Below, one piece after another: positions 39,215 through 49,909 of a stretch of 64,000 nucleotides of DNA (positions are counted from its first letter, which is position 1; each line of letters begins with the position of its first letter). Under the pieces are notes generated by a model, which saw only the letters and a program-made list of their open reading frames with translations, was not told the DNA's origin and searched no databases. Source of the DNA: an uncultured Saprospiraceae bacterium. GTDB taxonomy: Bacteria; Bacteroidota; Bacteroidia; Chitinophagales; Saprospiraceae. The translations under genes were made by a program, and so were the position numbers. The DNA lies in NCBI GenBank assembly GCA_937872385.1, contig CALMSO010000010.1, positions 1-64,000 on the forward strand. Direction: 5' to 3'.

Positions 39215-40483
39215 TCAGTCGAGGGCATATTGCGCATTTTTGGCGCGGTCGAAAATATCGAGAATGCGCTTGGCAATGCCGGTCCAGCCAAAGTTTCGGC
39301 GAGCAAAACGAGCACCTTCTACTGATAGCTCCGTGCGCAGGCGCGGATAGAGCAGCGGCATGGCCAGCTGTGTGCCCAATTCGAGCGGTCGGAAAGGGTC
39401 AGCGAAGAGTCCATGATGGCCAAATTTGAGTAGTTCGTACAATCCGCCGTGTACGGTGACCACCGCCGGCGTGCCGCAGGCCATCGCTTCGATGGCGACC
39501 ATGCCGAAAGGCTCGTAGCGCGAGGGCATGGCAAATACCTGGGCGGTTCGGTAAATATTGGGCAGGTCTTCATCGGGCACATAGTCGAGCCATTTTATTT
39601 TGTCGGCTACGCCCAGTTGTTGGGCTTGTTGCCGGAGTGCGGCCACCCCGTCCTGGTCTTGCTTGGAACTACCGCCGCCTACTGCCGCCACGAGCCGAGC
39701 TTCGGGCACGAGTTCGAATAGGGTAGGCAAGGCATTGATGAGCAAATCGTACCCTTTGTTGTGGGCCATTCTGCCGAGGGTGAGTACGTCGCTGGGCTGG
39801 AGTTGGTACTTATCGCGGAGGCGATCCACTTCGGCGGAGGGCAGCGGGAAGAAGCGATTTTCGTTGATGCCAGGTGGTACCATCGCACAGTTGCGCTCCA
39901 ACGCATCGTAGTGCTGGGTAAGCAATTCTACCTGCGGAATGGTAGTGGCAATTACTTTGCTGCACATTTGATAAACAAAATACTCCTTTCGGATACGCTC
40001 CTTGAAGCGGTATTTTTTTTCCATTTCGGCCTCGCTCATGTCGGCACCCATGCTGTGCTCTTTCCACCAGCCCAGCGAGTGCGGTGTGTGTACGTGCGGG
40101 ATGCCCAGCTCTTCGGCGATTTTTTGGCCCGCCCAGCCTGCATCCCAATAATGCGAATAGACAATATCGTAGCGCTTGTTGTCTTTTTTAATTGCCGAAA
40201 GGCAGTTGGTCACAAATTGTCCGAGGTGCTCGTGCATATCTTCTTTGCGAATAAATTTTTTGCCCCCGAAAGGGATGCGCCACACCCGATAGTTATCATT
40301 TACTTCATCCTGTTCCGGTTGGTCTTCAAAACGGCGTGTGATTAAGTCCACGCGCTTCCCGAGGCGACTGAAGCGGTCTGCCAGTTCCAGTACATATACT
40401 ACTTGCCCTCCGGTGTCGGGTTTGCCCAGCTCCGGCTCAGCGCCTACGTAGCCATGTAAGGAAATCATTAAAATTGAATTCAT
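39215..40483 (-). CDS. Sucrose-phosphate-synthase-like glycosyltransferase (GT4)
   Basis: A 422-residue GT-B enzyme. The start MNSILMISLHGYVGAEPELG with GKPDTGGQVVYV, then THTPHSLGWWK-type and RFFPLPS motifs, and the retaining donor site RYEPFGMVAIEAMACGTPAVV (E-x7-E) are characteristic of bacterial sucrose-phosphate synthases and mannosylfructose-phosphate synthases. It lies 25 bases downstream of a gene whose N-terminal domain is a sucrose-phosphatase-like HAD, so the pair probably makes a phosphorylated disaccharide and dephosphorylates it. Sucrose and mannosylfructose cannot be told apart by eye. Confidence 0.85.
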   Translation of the reverse strand: MNSILMISLHGYVGAEPELGKPDTGGQVVYVLELADRFSRLGKRVDLITRRFEDQPEQDEVNDNYRVWRIPFGGKKFIRKEDMHEHLGQFVTNCLSAIKKDNKRYDIVYSHYWDAGWAGQKIAEELGIPHVHTPHSLGWWKEHSMGADMSEAEMEKKYRFKERIRKEYFVYQMCSKVIATTIPQVELLTQHYDALERNCAMVPPGINENRFFPLPSAEVDRLRDKYQLQPSDVLTLGRMAHNKGYDLLINALPTLFELVPEARLVAAVGGGSSKQDQDGVAALRQQAQQLGVADKIKWLDYVPDEDLPNIYRTAQVFAMPSRYEPFGMVAIEAMACGTPAVVTVHGGLYELLKFGHHGLFADPFRPLELGTQLAMPLLYPRLRTELSVEGARFARRNFGWTGIAKRILDIFDRAKNAQYALD

Positions 40484-40508
40484 GGTGTCTGATTTTTTAT
40501 TTAAAATG

Positions 40509-42569
40509 CTACATGCTCATTTTCAAATCGTGGCAAGCGCGGATGTACTGGGCGGCCGACCAAGCCTGATAGATTTTGCCCATCGGGCGGCCGGTAGTGC
40601 CATGCGCCCATTCATTGAATTCCCATTCTTGATGGATGCCGAGTTTGTTGAGCTGCGCCAGTTTGTATAATTCATTAATAGCCAATTCTTTAAGCCCTAA
40701 TTTGTGGATAAATTGTACCCACGCTCCGCCTACAAAAGGCCAAATGCCGCCGTTGTGATAATGATGCGGAAGGTTTAGTAAATTGACTGTGTAATAAGCG
40801 CGCCAGTCGGGGTCGCCAGGATTAATGACCGGGTATAAATTGCGCACCGGATATGGCTCATTGGCCCCAATGCCCCATATAAAACGGAAGGCTAATAGCG
40901 CTTTTTCCGAATCGAGCACATTGTATAAATAAGCGAGCACATTGCCATAAATATCGCAGCGCCAGTTGAAATCGAAAGGCGTTACCTGTGCGATGAGGTA
41001 CTGCGAGTCGCCGAGGGAATATTGCTGCTCAGCAAATGACACATTCTGAAACAGCTTTTGGCTGGTAGAAGGCCAGAAATTCAGCAAAATTTCCTTTTTG
41101 ATTACTTGCGACCAGCGGATGTAGTCGCCGGCCTGTGCGCTATTGCCAGCCATTTCGAGCAGCCGCCCGAAGCAAATATTAGCGCGATACCACAGCACCT
41201 CGTCGTAGAGGATATTATAGCTGAAGCCCAGCAAATCGGTCCAGTCGCCCGCTTCGGGTATTTCTAAGAGGGCATCATTATTACTATCGTGCGCACTCAG
41301 CCAGTTCATTACACTTTGCAAATGGTGTAAATGTGTATGCAAAAAATCAAAATCGCGGGTAGCCTTGATGTATTCATAAAAAGCGATAACGAGCCACAGG
41401 CCACTGTCAATAGAACAAATGCCGCCCACGCCGGAGTAGTCGGGTATATCTGTATCAATGCTCACATTGGAAGGCACCTGCCCATTGGGCGAAAGGTGGT
41501 TGAGCAAAGTATTGAACGTAGCTATCTGGCACGCACGGATGTCGGGTTCTCGTACTAAGGGAATCGTACCGATGATGGTAATGGCGCCGTCGCGGCCCCA
41601 TACGCTGCGGTAGTTGGCGTCGGTGCCTCGGGTTGAGTTGTGCGTCAAGGAGCAAGCCGAAAAGCCCAAGGGGGTGATGTTGTGTCGAATAGCCGCCACC
41701 GCTTGTTGGTATCCTTCGCGGATGAAAGCCCGCGCTTCTTCGTCAACTCGGGGGGCTTCCTGCTCGTCGGCGTAGGTGACAAAATCGGCGGCGATAGTGC
41801 CAGTTGGGGTATCGGGATGCCTCGTTTCGTTTGGCAATACCTGATAGAAACGCAAGCCCTCCAGCACTCCTTCGCTATGCGCTTGTTCGGCATGGAAAAA
41901 GTCCATGTGTTTAGTCATTTGGTACAACTCCCGCCGCGCATTGCCCACCACAATGCCGCGTACTCCCGGCAGGGCAAACATGGTGTTGTCATTGCCGCTA
42001 TCGCCAGCTACTAATACGTTTTCGGGCGTCAGATTGAGGTGTTTGAGCAGCCACGATAAGGCATTGCCTTTGTTCGCCCACTTGGGCAAAATATCCAAGA
42101 ATTTTTCTCCGGAATAGACCACATTAATGTCCAATTCCGAATCTTTAAACACTTGTTCAATATGCTGAATATCTTGCAAAGTCGCTTTTTCAAAAAAGTA
42201 GCTTTGCTTATAATCATGCTGAAAATTGCGCGGCTGCGGCTGAATATTGTAGGGCAATTGCGCCACCATTTCCTGCACGCGCTGGAGGTTCCAGCCTTCT
42301 TCGAGAATCTCGGTAAACTCCTTGAGTACCTGCTGCCGGCCAAAGTCATAAATATTGGTACCTACCCCGCTGATGATGTAATCTGGCTTTGGAAGTATTT
42401 GATTATGAATGAGTTGTATTGTGTCGTCGAGTAGCCGTCCAGTATTGAGGCAGAGCAGCGGCCGCGCATCCGCGGGTAGTTGTTGCCAAGTTTGTGTAAA
42501 CACGCCATCGAGCGATTGTTCGTTGATGAGGGTATTATCAATGTCAAAAGAAAGTAGTTGAATAGTCAT
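40509..42569 (-). CDS. HAD sugar phosphatase fused to an (alpha/alpha)6 glycosidase
   Basis: A 686-residue fusion. Residues 1 to about 245 are a HAD-IIB phosphatase of the sucrose-phosphate phosphatase type: LSFDIDNTLI (D9, D11), TGR near 43-45, K167 and GDSGND (189-194). From about 275 a glycosidase domain follows with RSVWGRDGAI (321-330), GDWTDLLG and NGGIWPFVGG, resembling amylo-1,6-glucosidase or neutral invertase-like barrels. Upstream codons from 42713 read as signal-like but poorly conserved sequence; the ATG at 42569 (MTIQLLSFDID) is chosen. Making and breaking of a disaccharide appear to be joined in one protein; the glycosidase family is uncertain. Confidence 0.82.
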   Translation of the reverse strand: MTIQLLSFDIDNTLINEQSLDGVFTQTWQQLPADARPLLCLNTGRLLDDTIQLIHNQILPKPDYIISGVGTNIYDFGRQQVLKEFTEILEEGWNLQRVQEMVAQLPYNIQPQPRNFQHDYKQSYFFEKATLQDIQHIEQVFKDSELDINVVYSGEKFLDILPKWANKGNALSWLLKHLNLTPENVLVAGDSGNDNTMFALPGVRGIVVGNARRELYQMTKHMDFFHAEQAHSEGVLEGLRFYQVLPNETRHPDTPTGTIAADFVTYADEQEAPRVDEEARAFIREGYQQAVAAIRHNITPLGFSACSLTHNSTRGTDANYRSVWGRDGAITIIGTIPLVREPDIRACQIATFNTLLNHLSPNGQVPSNVSIDTDIPDYSGVGGICSIDSGLWLVIAFYEYIKATRDFDFLHTHLHHLQSVMNWLSAHDSNNDALLEIPEAGDWTDLLGFSYNILYDEVLWYRANICFGRLLEMAGNSAQAGDYIRWSQVIKKEILLNFWPSTSQKLFQNVSFAEQQYSLGDSQYLIAQVTPFDFNWRCDIYGNVLAYLYNVLDSEKALLAFRFIWGIGANEPYPVRNLYPVINPGDPDWRAYYTVNLLNLPHHYHNGGIWPFVGGAWVQFIHKLGLKELAINELYKLAQLNKLGIHQEWEFNEWAHGTTGRPMGKIYQAWSAAQYIRACHDLKMSM

Positions 42570-42969
42570 GAATTTTGGTTGCATGCTACCGGGCACAGTT
42601 ATCAGAATCGCAGGTTTTGTTTGGTCGGAGGTTGTTTGCCGGATTATGAATGCAGTTAGCGAAATCAGCCTGAAAGGAGCGAAAAAAAAATCGCAGGATG
42701 GCAAACAAGCCATTTATAATACGTTATCGGGCAAGGTTTAGTTCAACAGACCCCTATTTTACCACCATGCTAATAACATTTTCAAAAAATAAAGACATAC
42801 TCACTCGCTCACTTTTTAAAATGATAAGAAACAGCTCGCCCCAAATTAAAGTCGGCTCATCCAGTTATGTACGCGCAGGGAAATTTTTCTCTTCCGCCTT
42901 TTCGGCAAATAAATATTACTTTGGCTTGTCTAATGAAAAAATTCATTTTCACAACAAAAGCACATACGT
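42570..42969. other. Divergent intergenic region
   Basis: 400 bases between the HAD-glycosidase gene (minus) and the hydrolase gene (plus). It should hold both promoters. TATTACTTTGG near 42915 is a weak match to the -7 motif on the plus strand. No gene or repeat is seen. Confidence 0.4.
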
Positions 42970-44859
42970 ATGAAACAAACCATTCGCTATTTATTGGTAT
43001 GGAGCGCGGCGCTCTTGATGTCGCTGCCGGGGCTGTTGGCCCAAAGCGACATCCTGTCCAAATTGCAAGAAATTGCCATCATTGATCAAAAAGTGATGAT
43101 GCCTATGCGCGACGGCGTACGCCTGAGCACCGATATCTACCGCCCCAAAACTAATCAGCCCGTACCGGTCATTTTCTCAAAAACACCTTATAATTTCAAC
43201 TCTTGGGGCGATGGCGAAATGCGCACCGGCACGTACAATGCGGCTTACGAAGCCGTGCGGCGCGGCTACGCCTACGTGGTGCAAAACGAGCGCGGCCGCT
43301 TCTTTTCAGAAGGTGAATGGGACATCCTCGGGCCGCCTACGACGGATGGCTACGACGCCTTTGAATGGATGTCGAAACAGTCTTGGTGCAATGGCAAAAT
43401 CGCGCCCATTGGCTGCTCTTCTACCGCCGAATGGCAAATGGCCGTCGTAGCGCTCGACCACCCGGCGCTGGCTACCTTTGTGCCACAGGGCTTTGGCGCG
43501 GGTGTGGGCCGCGTAGGCAAGTACTACGAGCAGGGCAACTGGTACCGCGGGGGGGCCGTGCAAATGCTCTTCACGGCTTGGCTTTATGGCGTACAAAACG
43601 ACCGCGTCCGGCCGCAGTTCCCGAAAGATGCTACCCAAGAAGAACTCATCCGTGTGGCGCGCTTCTTCGACCTGGCACCTGAGCGCGAGCGCATTGACTG
43701 GTCGAAAGGGTTGGCGCATCTACCTACGCAAGATATTATCAAAAATGTGCACGGCCCGATCGGCATCTTTGAAGACATTATTCGGCGCCAGCCTAACGAC
43801 CCCAAGTGGTACCAGGGCGGTTTGTATCATGACGATATGCCCATCGAGCGGCCCGGTTTCTGGTTTGTATCATGGTATGATGTATCGAGCAGCCCCAATC
43901 TCGCCTTGTACAATCATGTGCGCACCACTGCCCAAAACCCAACGGTACGCGACAATCAATACTTGGTCATCGCGCCTACCTTGCATTGTGCCTACAAACG
44001 CGCTACCGAAAACACCATCGTGGGCGAGCGCAGCGTGGGCGATGCCCGCCTGAACTATGACGAGCAGATTTACGGCTGGTTTGACTACTGGCTGAAAGGC
44101 GAGCAGAACGGCATTTTGCAAACAATCCCGAAAGTGCAGTACTATACCATGGGTAGCAACAAGTGGCAAAGCTCGGAGGTGTGGCCGCCCGCCAACGCTC
44201 GCATGACTGCCTTTTACCTCAATAGCGGTGGCAAAGCCAACAGCCTCTACGGCGATGGCAAATTGACTACAACCGCCCCCGGCAAAGTGGACAATCCCGA
44301 CGGATTTGCCTACGATCCGCACAATCCGGTGCCTTCCTACGGTGGCAATGTGTGCTGCACGGGCAATGCCGTACAAGGCGGCGCTTTTGACCAGCAGCGC
44401 ATGGAAGCGCGCCACGACATCCTCGTTTACACGTCTGAGCCGCTCGCCGAAGGCGTAGAAATTAGCGGATTTATTGAAGCCATGCTGTACGTTTCTTCGG
44501 ATGCAAAAGATACCGATTTCACCATCAAGCTCATTGACGTCTATCCCGACGGCACAGCTTACAATCTCGACGAAACCATCCAACGTATGCGCTACCGCGA
44601 AGGCTACGACAAAGAAGTATGGATGGAAAAAGGCAAGGTCTATCCGGTAGAAATGACGCCCATGTCCACCAGCAATTATTTTGAAAAAGGACACCGCATT
44701 CGCATTGAAATATCGAGCAGCAACTTCCCGCGCTTCGATCGCAATATGAATACCGGCGGCAATAATTATGACGAAACCAAAGGCGTGGTGGCCAATAACA
44801 AAGTGCACCACTCGGCGCAGTATCCTTCGCAGATTCGTCTGCCGATTGTACGAAAATAA
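42970..44859 (+). CDS. Secreted CocE/NonD-family hydrolase (X-Pro dipeptidyl-peptidase S15-like)
   Basis: A 629-residue exported protein (signal peptide 1 to about 25, LLAQ). The alpha/beta-hydrolase domain has [33 protein letters not shown] and the nucleophile elbow IGCSSTAEW (S150), where the usual last glycine is alanine. The C-terminal jelly roll (about 420-625) has the family motifs [11 protein letters not shown] and [22 protein letters not shown] (read in two parts). CocE-type enzymes cleave esters, amides or beta-lactam acyl groups; the substrate is unknown. Monocistronic, with a strong terminator. Confidence 0.9.
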   Translation: MKQTIRYLLVWSAALLMSLPGLLAQSDILSKLQEIAIIDQKVMMPMRDGVRLSTDIYRPKTNQPVPVIFSKTPYNFNSWGDGEMRTGTYNAAYEAVRRGYAYVVQNERGRFFSEGEWDILGPPTTDGYDAFEWMSKQSWCNGKIAPIGCSSTAEWQMAVVALDHPALATFVPQGFGAGVGRVGKYYEQGNWYRGGAVQMLFTAWLYGVQNDRVRPQFPKDATQEELIRVARFFDLAPERERIDWSKGLAHLPTQDIIKNVHGPIGIFEDIIRRQPNDPKWYQGGLYHDDMPIERPGFWFVSWYDVSSSPNLALYNHVRTTAQNPTVRDNQYLVIAPTLHCAYKRATENTIVGERSVGDARLNYDEQIYGWFDYWLKGEQNGILQTIPKVQYYTMGSNKWQSSEVWPPANARMTAFYLNSGGKANSLYGDGKLTTTAPGKVDNPDGFAYDPHNPVPSYGGNVCCTGNAVQGGAFDQQRMEARHDILVYTSEPLAEGVEISGFIEAMLYVSSDAKDTDFTIKLIDVYPDGTAYNLDETIQRMRYREGYDKEVWMEKGKVYPVEMTPMSTSNYFEKGHRIRIEISSSNFPRFDRNMNTGGNNYDETKGVVANNKVHHSAQYPSQIRLPIVRK

Positions 44860-44894
44860 TCCGGCTACGGCCGCTTTTTGAACAGATTCTACCT

Positions 44895-44934
44895 CGTCCT
44901 TCGCTGTATGTAGCAGCGGAGGACGATTTTTTTT
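44895..44934 (+). terminator. Rho-independent terminator
   Basis: CGTCCTTCGCTG / CAGCGGAGGACG with one mismatch, seven-base loop and T8. It ends the CocE-like hydrolase gene. Confidence 0.9.
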
Positions 44935-45106
44935 CGCTTAGCCCGAATTGGATTTACTTGCTTGTCGCAAAATATTATTCCAAAAGGGTGACCAAAAATG
45001 AATTTATTTTAAGTAATCTTCGGCAGATTCCGTTTTCGCGTTGGAAACAGCCCTCGTTTTGCCAAAGCAAGCGCCCGCCAAGACTTGCCAAAAGCCGATT
45101 TTTTCT

Positions 45107-45136
45107 TTTGATTATCAGGGCGAACGATTATCTTTG
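45107..45136 (+). promoter_or_regulatory. atpD: atpD promoter
   Basis: TTTG (45107-45110), 18 bases, TATCTTTG (45129-45136), about 50 bases before the atpD ATG. Confidence 0.65.
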
Positions 45137-45164
45137 CACCGATTTTTAGCGAACCTATTTTTAA

Positions 45165-46700
<1,536 letters not shown>

Positions 46701-46779
46701 GGCACACACCGGATTGCCGTTTAACAAAAATGGCAGCCATGATTCGGTCAGGGTATAGATAAAATCAGTATATGCGCTT

Positions 46780-47088
46780 ATGAAAATCACGATATTAACT
46801 CCCGAAAAGGAGATATTCCAGGGTACGATTACATCCATCAAGGTGCCGGGCACTGCTGGGCAATTTCAGATATTAGAAAACCATGCCTCGATTGTCTCTT
46901 CGCTCGATGCAGGCCAAGTAGAAATCGTAACCGCTAAAGGCGAACACAGTTTTTACAATCAGGAAAGCGGCACCATTGAAACCGCCAACGAAGCTGGCAA
47001 AAAGTTAGTCTTCGACATTACCGGCGGTTTTGTAGAAGCGCTTAAAAACGATATTTCACTGCTCGTCAGAGGCATCAAAACCATTTGA
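46780..47088 (+). CDS. atpC: F-type ATP synthase subunit epsilon
   Basis: A 102-residue protein made of the N-terminal beta-sandwich only (MKITILTPEKEIFQGTITSI, FQILENHASIVSSL). The C-terminal helical hairpin that inhibits ATP hydrolysis in other bacteria is missing, as is usual in this phylum. It follows atpD by 79 bases. Confidence 0.93.
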   Translation: MKITILTPEKEIFQGTITSIKVPGTAGQFQILENHASIVSSLDAGQVEIVTAKGEHSFYNQESGTIETANEAGKKLVFDITGGFVEALKNDISLLVRGIKTI

Positions 47089-47164
47089 TTGCGCGCTGCC
47101 GACTACCGATTTTTAGTCAAATAGAACGTACATGTAACGTGCTTGGAAATTGGGGTGGCTTAGT

Positions 47165-47569
47165 TCATTCTCCTATCGCATCTTTAACAACAACACTAAT
47201 TTGTTTTGTCCCTTTTGGTGAATACGTTTTTACGTTAAAAGAAATTGAAGAGCCAGGGTACACGTACCGATAAACGATATAATCTTCACTTAACAACACT
47301 GTTCCTGTAACTGTCGAATATGTCACAGTTAATACAATATCCTTGAAAATTGCCATAGTAGCGTAATTATAAATTGTACCTGCAATCTTATCTTTCCCTG
47401 ATAGAACGCTGTAATTTAATTTGTATGATACAAAAAGATGGTCTTTGGGCTTATTTTTCTCTTTATTATGGAGCTCTTGTCTAATACCATTTACAATTTG
47501 CGAAGTCCGATTTACGATTTTGTAAAGCTTTGAAAAATAAGATTTTGAGGATAAATAGGTAAGGCATTG
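47165..47569 (-). pseudogene. 3' part of an unknown gene without a start codon
   Basis: A frame open over 134 codons between two stops, with no in-frame ATG until codon 72. The distal half looks like a real beta-rich protein: KLNYSVLSGKDKIAGTIYN, YSTVTGTVLLSEDYIVYRYV, GSSISFNVKTYSPKGTKQIS, an FxLYD-like pattern of surface proteins. Its upstream part coincides with the dispersed repeat at 47489-47580. A start from ATG 47356 would give a 63-residue stub. Probably a remnant at the left edge of the restriction island. Confidence 0.5.
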
Positions 47570-47590
47570 TCAATTGAAAAGGGGGGGGGG
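47489..47590. repeat. Dispersed intergenic repeat, copy 2, followed by poly-G
   Basis: Bases 47489-47580 match copy 1 at 22077 (GAAGTCCGATTTACGATTT, then TTTTGTAA, AAATAAGATTTTGAGGA and CAATTGAAAA). They are followed directly by ten G's (47581-47590), an unusual homopolymer. Confidence 0.7.
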
Positions 47591-47638
47591 CACCATTGAT
47601 CCAAACGCCTGTTGGGTGCAGGCCTTCCTTGTCTTTCG

Positions 47639-48442
47639 TTATGGTAAAGTCTTGATTTCATTCAGTTTATATAGTTCTCCTAAAAATTGAGATTTCATTC
47701 TGAATTGACTTCTCTTCTTTATTTTTGGTTTGGTTGATACGTTTTCCATTTTTATTCCTGGGTCATAATAGATGTTACCAAGAGCCATTTGTTTTAGGAA
47801 AAGTTGAAAGTCTGTCCCTGTGCCTAAAATTATTTTGTTTCCGTATTTGTATCTTCTGTTTCCTGATGTGTCAGAGAGTGAGGGAACGTAACAAGCCTGA
47901 TTATGCTTTCTATTCCAATGAAGAAGCATTGATGAAAAACTCCAAGCGGCTGCTTCATTTCCATTTATATCAACCAAAGCTATTCGGCCATTTGAATTTC
48001 TAATTTTTCCGCTTTCTGCATCATAACCAATTAACTGCATTTCTAAATTTGTCGAATTATGTCTAATCCCTGCTTTATGAACACCACCGAAATTTATTCG
48101 GTCTTCACGGCCCGTTTTGTCCGCATAACCGTATTGATGTAAAAATTCTTCTGTCCCTTGTGTTTTATAAATTCCATCTGTTGGTTCGGGCGTCATAAGG
48201 GTTATAACCGAAGATGTCATTCGGTCAAAATTTGTAACTCCGAATTGTTTTATTTCCCAACCTAAAAAGTCAGGTTCGGAATATCCGTTGGGTGTTATTC
48301 CTAATTCAGCTTCTAGGGTATAACCACCACAATTTGAGGAAAATAATTCTACTGATTTTTTGGGCGTGCCCCTTCGGGTCGGGCTATCCGCTACAAGTCC
48401 TCGCTCGTTCCTCGCTGTAGGCTTTTCGCTTCTATCCCTCAC
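47639..48442 (-). CDS. MvaI/BcnI-like type II restriction endonuclease
   Basis: A 267-residue protein with the PD-(D/E)xK site D58-x4-E63-x-K65 in SEPDFLGWEIK, preceded by GGYTLEAELGITPNGY, which matches the MvaI/BcnI family (CCWGG or CCSGG cutters). Residues 1-28 (GTG start, MRDRSEKPTARNERGLVADS) are encoded by a repeat element (48362-48443) rather than by native sequence, so the original N-terminus appears lost or replaced. It follows an HNH gene by five bases. Whether the enzyme is active is unclear, because the matching methylase is truncated. Confidence 0.75.
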   Translation of the reverse strand: MRDRSEKPTARNERGLVADSPTRRGTPKKSVELFSSNCGGYTLEAELGITPNGYSEPDFLGWEIKQFGVTNFDRMTSSVITLMTPEPTDGIYKTQGTEEFLHQYGYADKTGREDRINFGGVHKAGIRHNSTNLEMQLIGYDAESGKIRNSNGRIALVDINGNEAAAWSFSSMLLHWNRKHNQACYVPSLSDTSGNRRYKYGNKIILGTGTDFQLFLKQMALGNIYYDPGIKMENVSTKPKIKKRSQFRMKSQFLGELYKLNEIKTLP

Positions 48443-48443
48443 G
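48362..48443. repeat. GC-rich repeat element inserted at the endonuclease start
   Basis: About 82 bases from GGGCGTGCCCCTTCGGGTCG to TCCCTCACGC, much richer in GC than the island around it. I recall closely similar sequences scattered in many Bacteroidota genomes, where they also encode peptides like RSEKPTARNERG. Recalled, not searched. Confidence 0.7.
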
Positions 48444-48447
48444 CAAT

Positions 48448-49221
48448 TCAGTGCTTAAATCGAACTTCGTTGTGGTATTTCAAAAACTCCACATCAGGTA
48501 GAAATCTTGATGGTAGAATAATATCCTGATTTTCCAATTTCAAAAAATACTCTTCAATTGATTTTGACTTCTTCTGTTTAAAAAGTAATGGTGAAATTTT
48601 GATTTTATAATCTGTAGTTATTGTTAATAAACCTGTTTCAAAAGCTTTATCGTGAAGTGCGTTAATAGCAATTCCATTTTGGGGGTTTAATCTGTTTTTT
48701 TCATCAACACTCCAAGGTTTAATGTGCCCCGCAATCAAAAACTCTGGTTGTTGTATGCCTGTAATGCAGCAAGTGTTATTGTATGAAGCTAAAATTGAAC
48801 TTCTAAAAAATGATTGATTCACTCTAACTTTAACCACTTGCTCTCTCATTTTTCCTTCCTTTGGTAGTTCAATGTCAGGTATATGATTGAGCTTTTCTAC
48901 TGTTGTTTGCTCAAAATTTGCTAATAACTTTTCGCTTTCATAAGGTAGAACATCCCAATTATTAAAAAATTCATTCCATATTTCAGCATCAAGTTTACTT
49001 GCATTCGTAGCTCCTTTTATTCCTCTGGCTTTTAAACTCGGGTCAAGACTTGCAAAATTTACTAATTTGTATGCAACTGAACTCGGTGTTCTCCCAATTA
49101 ATTCAGCAAGATGTATTACTTCTGGATTCAAACGATGTAATCTGCCAAAGGGCAATTTACAATATAAATTTACTGCTAAAATCAACTCTTCTCTTGTCCA
49201 TAATTTTTGACCCTTTTTCAT
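48448..49221 (-). CDS. HNH endonuclease of the restriction island
   Basis: A 257-residue protein. The N-terminal helical region (1-65, LWTREELILAVNLYCKLPFG and LIGRTPSSVAYKL) looks DNA-binding. The C-terminal HNH nuclease has NTCCITGIQQPEFLIAGHIKP with H166, N182 (PQNGIAIN) and H190 (LHDKAFETG). Such N-(wHTH)-HNH proteins occur as restriction enzymes or partners in R-M loci. It overlaps the zinc-ribbon gene by four bases (ATGA). Confidence 0.85.
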   Translation of the reverse strand: MKKGQKLWTREELILAVNLYCKLPFGRLHRLNPEVIHLAELIGRTPSSVAYKLVNFASLDPSLKARGIKGATNASKLDAEIWNEFFNNWDVLPYESEKLLANFEQTTVEKLNHIPDIELPKEGKMREQVVKVRVNQSFFRSSILASYNNTCCITGIQQPEFLIAGHIKPWSVDEKNRLNPQNGIAINALHDKAFETGLLTITTDYKIKISPLLFKQKKSKSIEEYFLKLENQDIILPSRFLPDVEFLKYHNEVRFKH

Positions 49222-49388
49222 TTTTCATCTTCTTCCTCAAATTCCAAAATGAATTCAAAGTTGCAATTCTCTATTTTGCACTTATGATGTTGATAGTTGA
49301 TTTCTTCCTTTAAGATTTCAGTTCTGCTTCCGCACTTAGGACAAGTAGCTGGCTGGTCTGTTCCTATAAATATTTCTAAATCTATCAT
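49218..49388 (-). CDS. Small zinc-ribbon protein
   Basis: A 56-residue protein with C16-x2-C19 (ATCPKCGS) and C37-x4-C42 (KCKIENC), likely one zinc ribbon, and an acidic tail EFEEEDEK. The ATG at 49388 overlaps the stop of the methylase frame as TAATG; an ATG at 49427 in the same frame would add 13 residues. Its stop overlaps the HNH start. Role unknown; the coupling on both sides suggests it belongs to the R-M operon. Confidence 0.7.
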   Translation of the reverse strand: MIDLEIFIGTDQPATCPKCGSRTEILKEEINYQHHKCKIENCNFEFILEFEEEDEK

Positions 49389-49753
49389 TATGCGGCCTGA
49401 TTTATCGCGTCTGGGAAATTGTTCCATTCACTTGAAAAGACGCATTTACCACTTAAGTTTTGATATGCTAAACGAATCCCGCCAATTCCTGCAAACAAGT
49501 CAATGAACTTGAACTTTGGATTTGGTGTCGGTGGAAAAGGAACATCATACTTGAACGGAATGTAAAGTTGGTCGGGTTCTTCAACAACGGATAAAATACT
49601 CTCGTGCAAATATTCTTTTGCATAAGGTTTAAAGTATTGAGAAACACCGTTTTTATGATTTTGCCAATAGTGTGTCAAATGAGCAAATCCATCATTTAAA
49701 TGCTTGTCAATCTTAATGTTAAGATGTTCTTTTATGTCGTTGTATGTTGTCAT
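49388..49753 (-). pseudogene. Truncated Dcm-like C5-cytosine methyltransferase
   Basis: Only 121 codons remain. Residues 1-80 resemble the N-terminal arm of Dcm/EcoRII-type methylases; motif I ([17 protein letters not shown], 81-97) and motif II (CVFSSEW, 104-110) are intact and match E. coli Dcm closely. The frame then stops after [11 protein letters not shown]. The catalytic PCQ loop, motifs VI-X and the target-recognition domain are absent, so it cannot methylate DNA. The start ATG at 49753 lies downstream of a TATCTTTG promoter; the upstream extension is rejected. Confidence 0.8.
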
Positions 49754-49776
49754 TTTATCATTAAGTTGTCGTATCG

Positions 49777-49784
49777 CAAAGATA
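49777..49784 (-). promoter_or_regulatory. Promoter -7 element of the R-M operon with palindrome
   Basis: TATCTTTG on the minus strand, embedded in GTATC-TTTGC-GATAC, an inverted repeat that could be an operator for autoregulation. Confidence 0.45.
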
Positions 49785-49866
49785 CTAAATTTGACCTTGC
49801 CTTTTCTTTTCAGGGTCGTTAATTGTTGTACTGTTCGTCCTTCAGGCTTACACACAACATCTACAT

Positions 49867-49909
49867 ACGCCCAATATTACGTGCACATCCCCTTTGCACG
49901 CTATGGCGT
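49867..49909. other. Nested inverted repeat at the island's right edge
   Basis: Outer arms ACGCC (49867-49871) / GGCGT (49905-49909) and inner arms CGTGCA (49880-49885) / TGCACG (49895-49900). The stepped hairpin resembles recombination sites such as attC, but no clear core GTTRRRY is present. Rest of 49785-50070: no gene seen. Confidence 0.4.
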
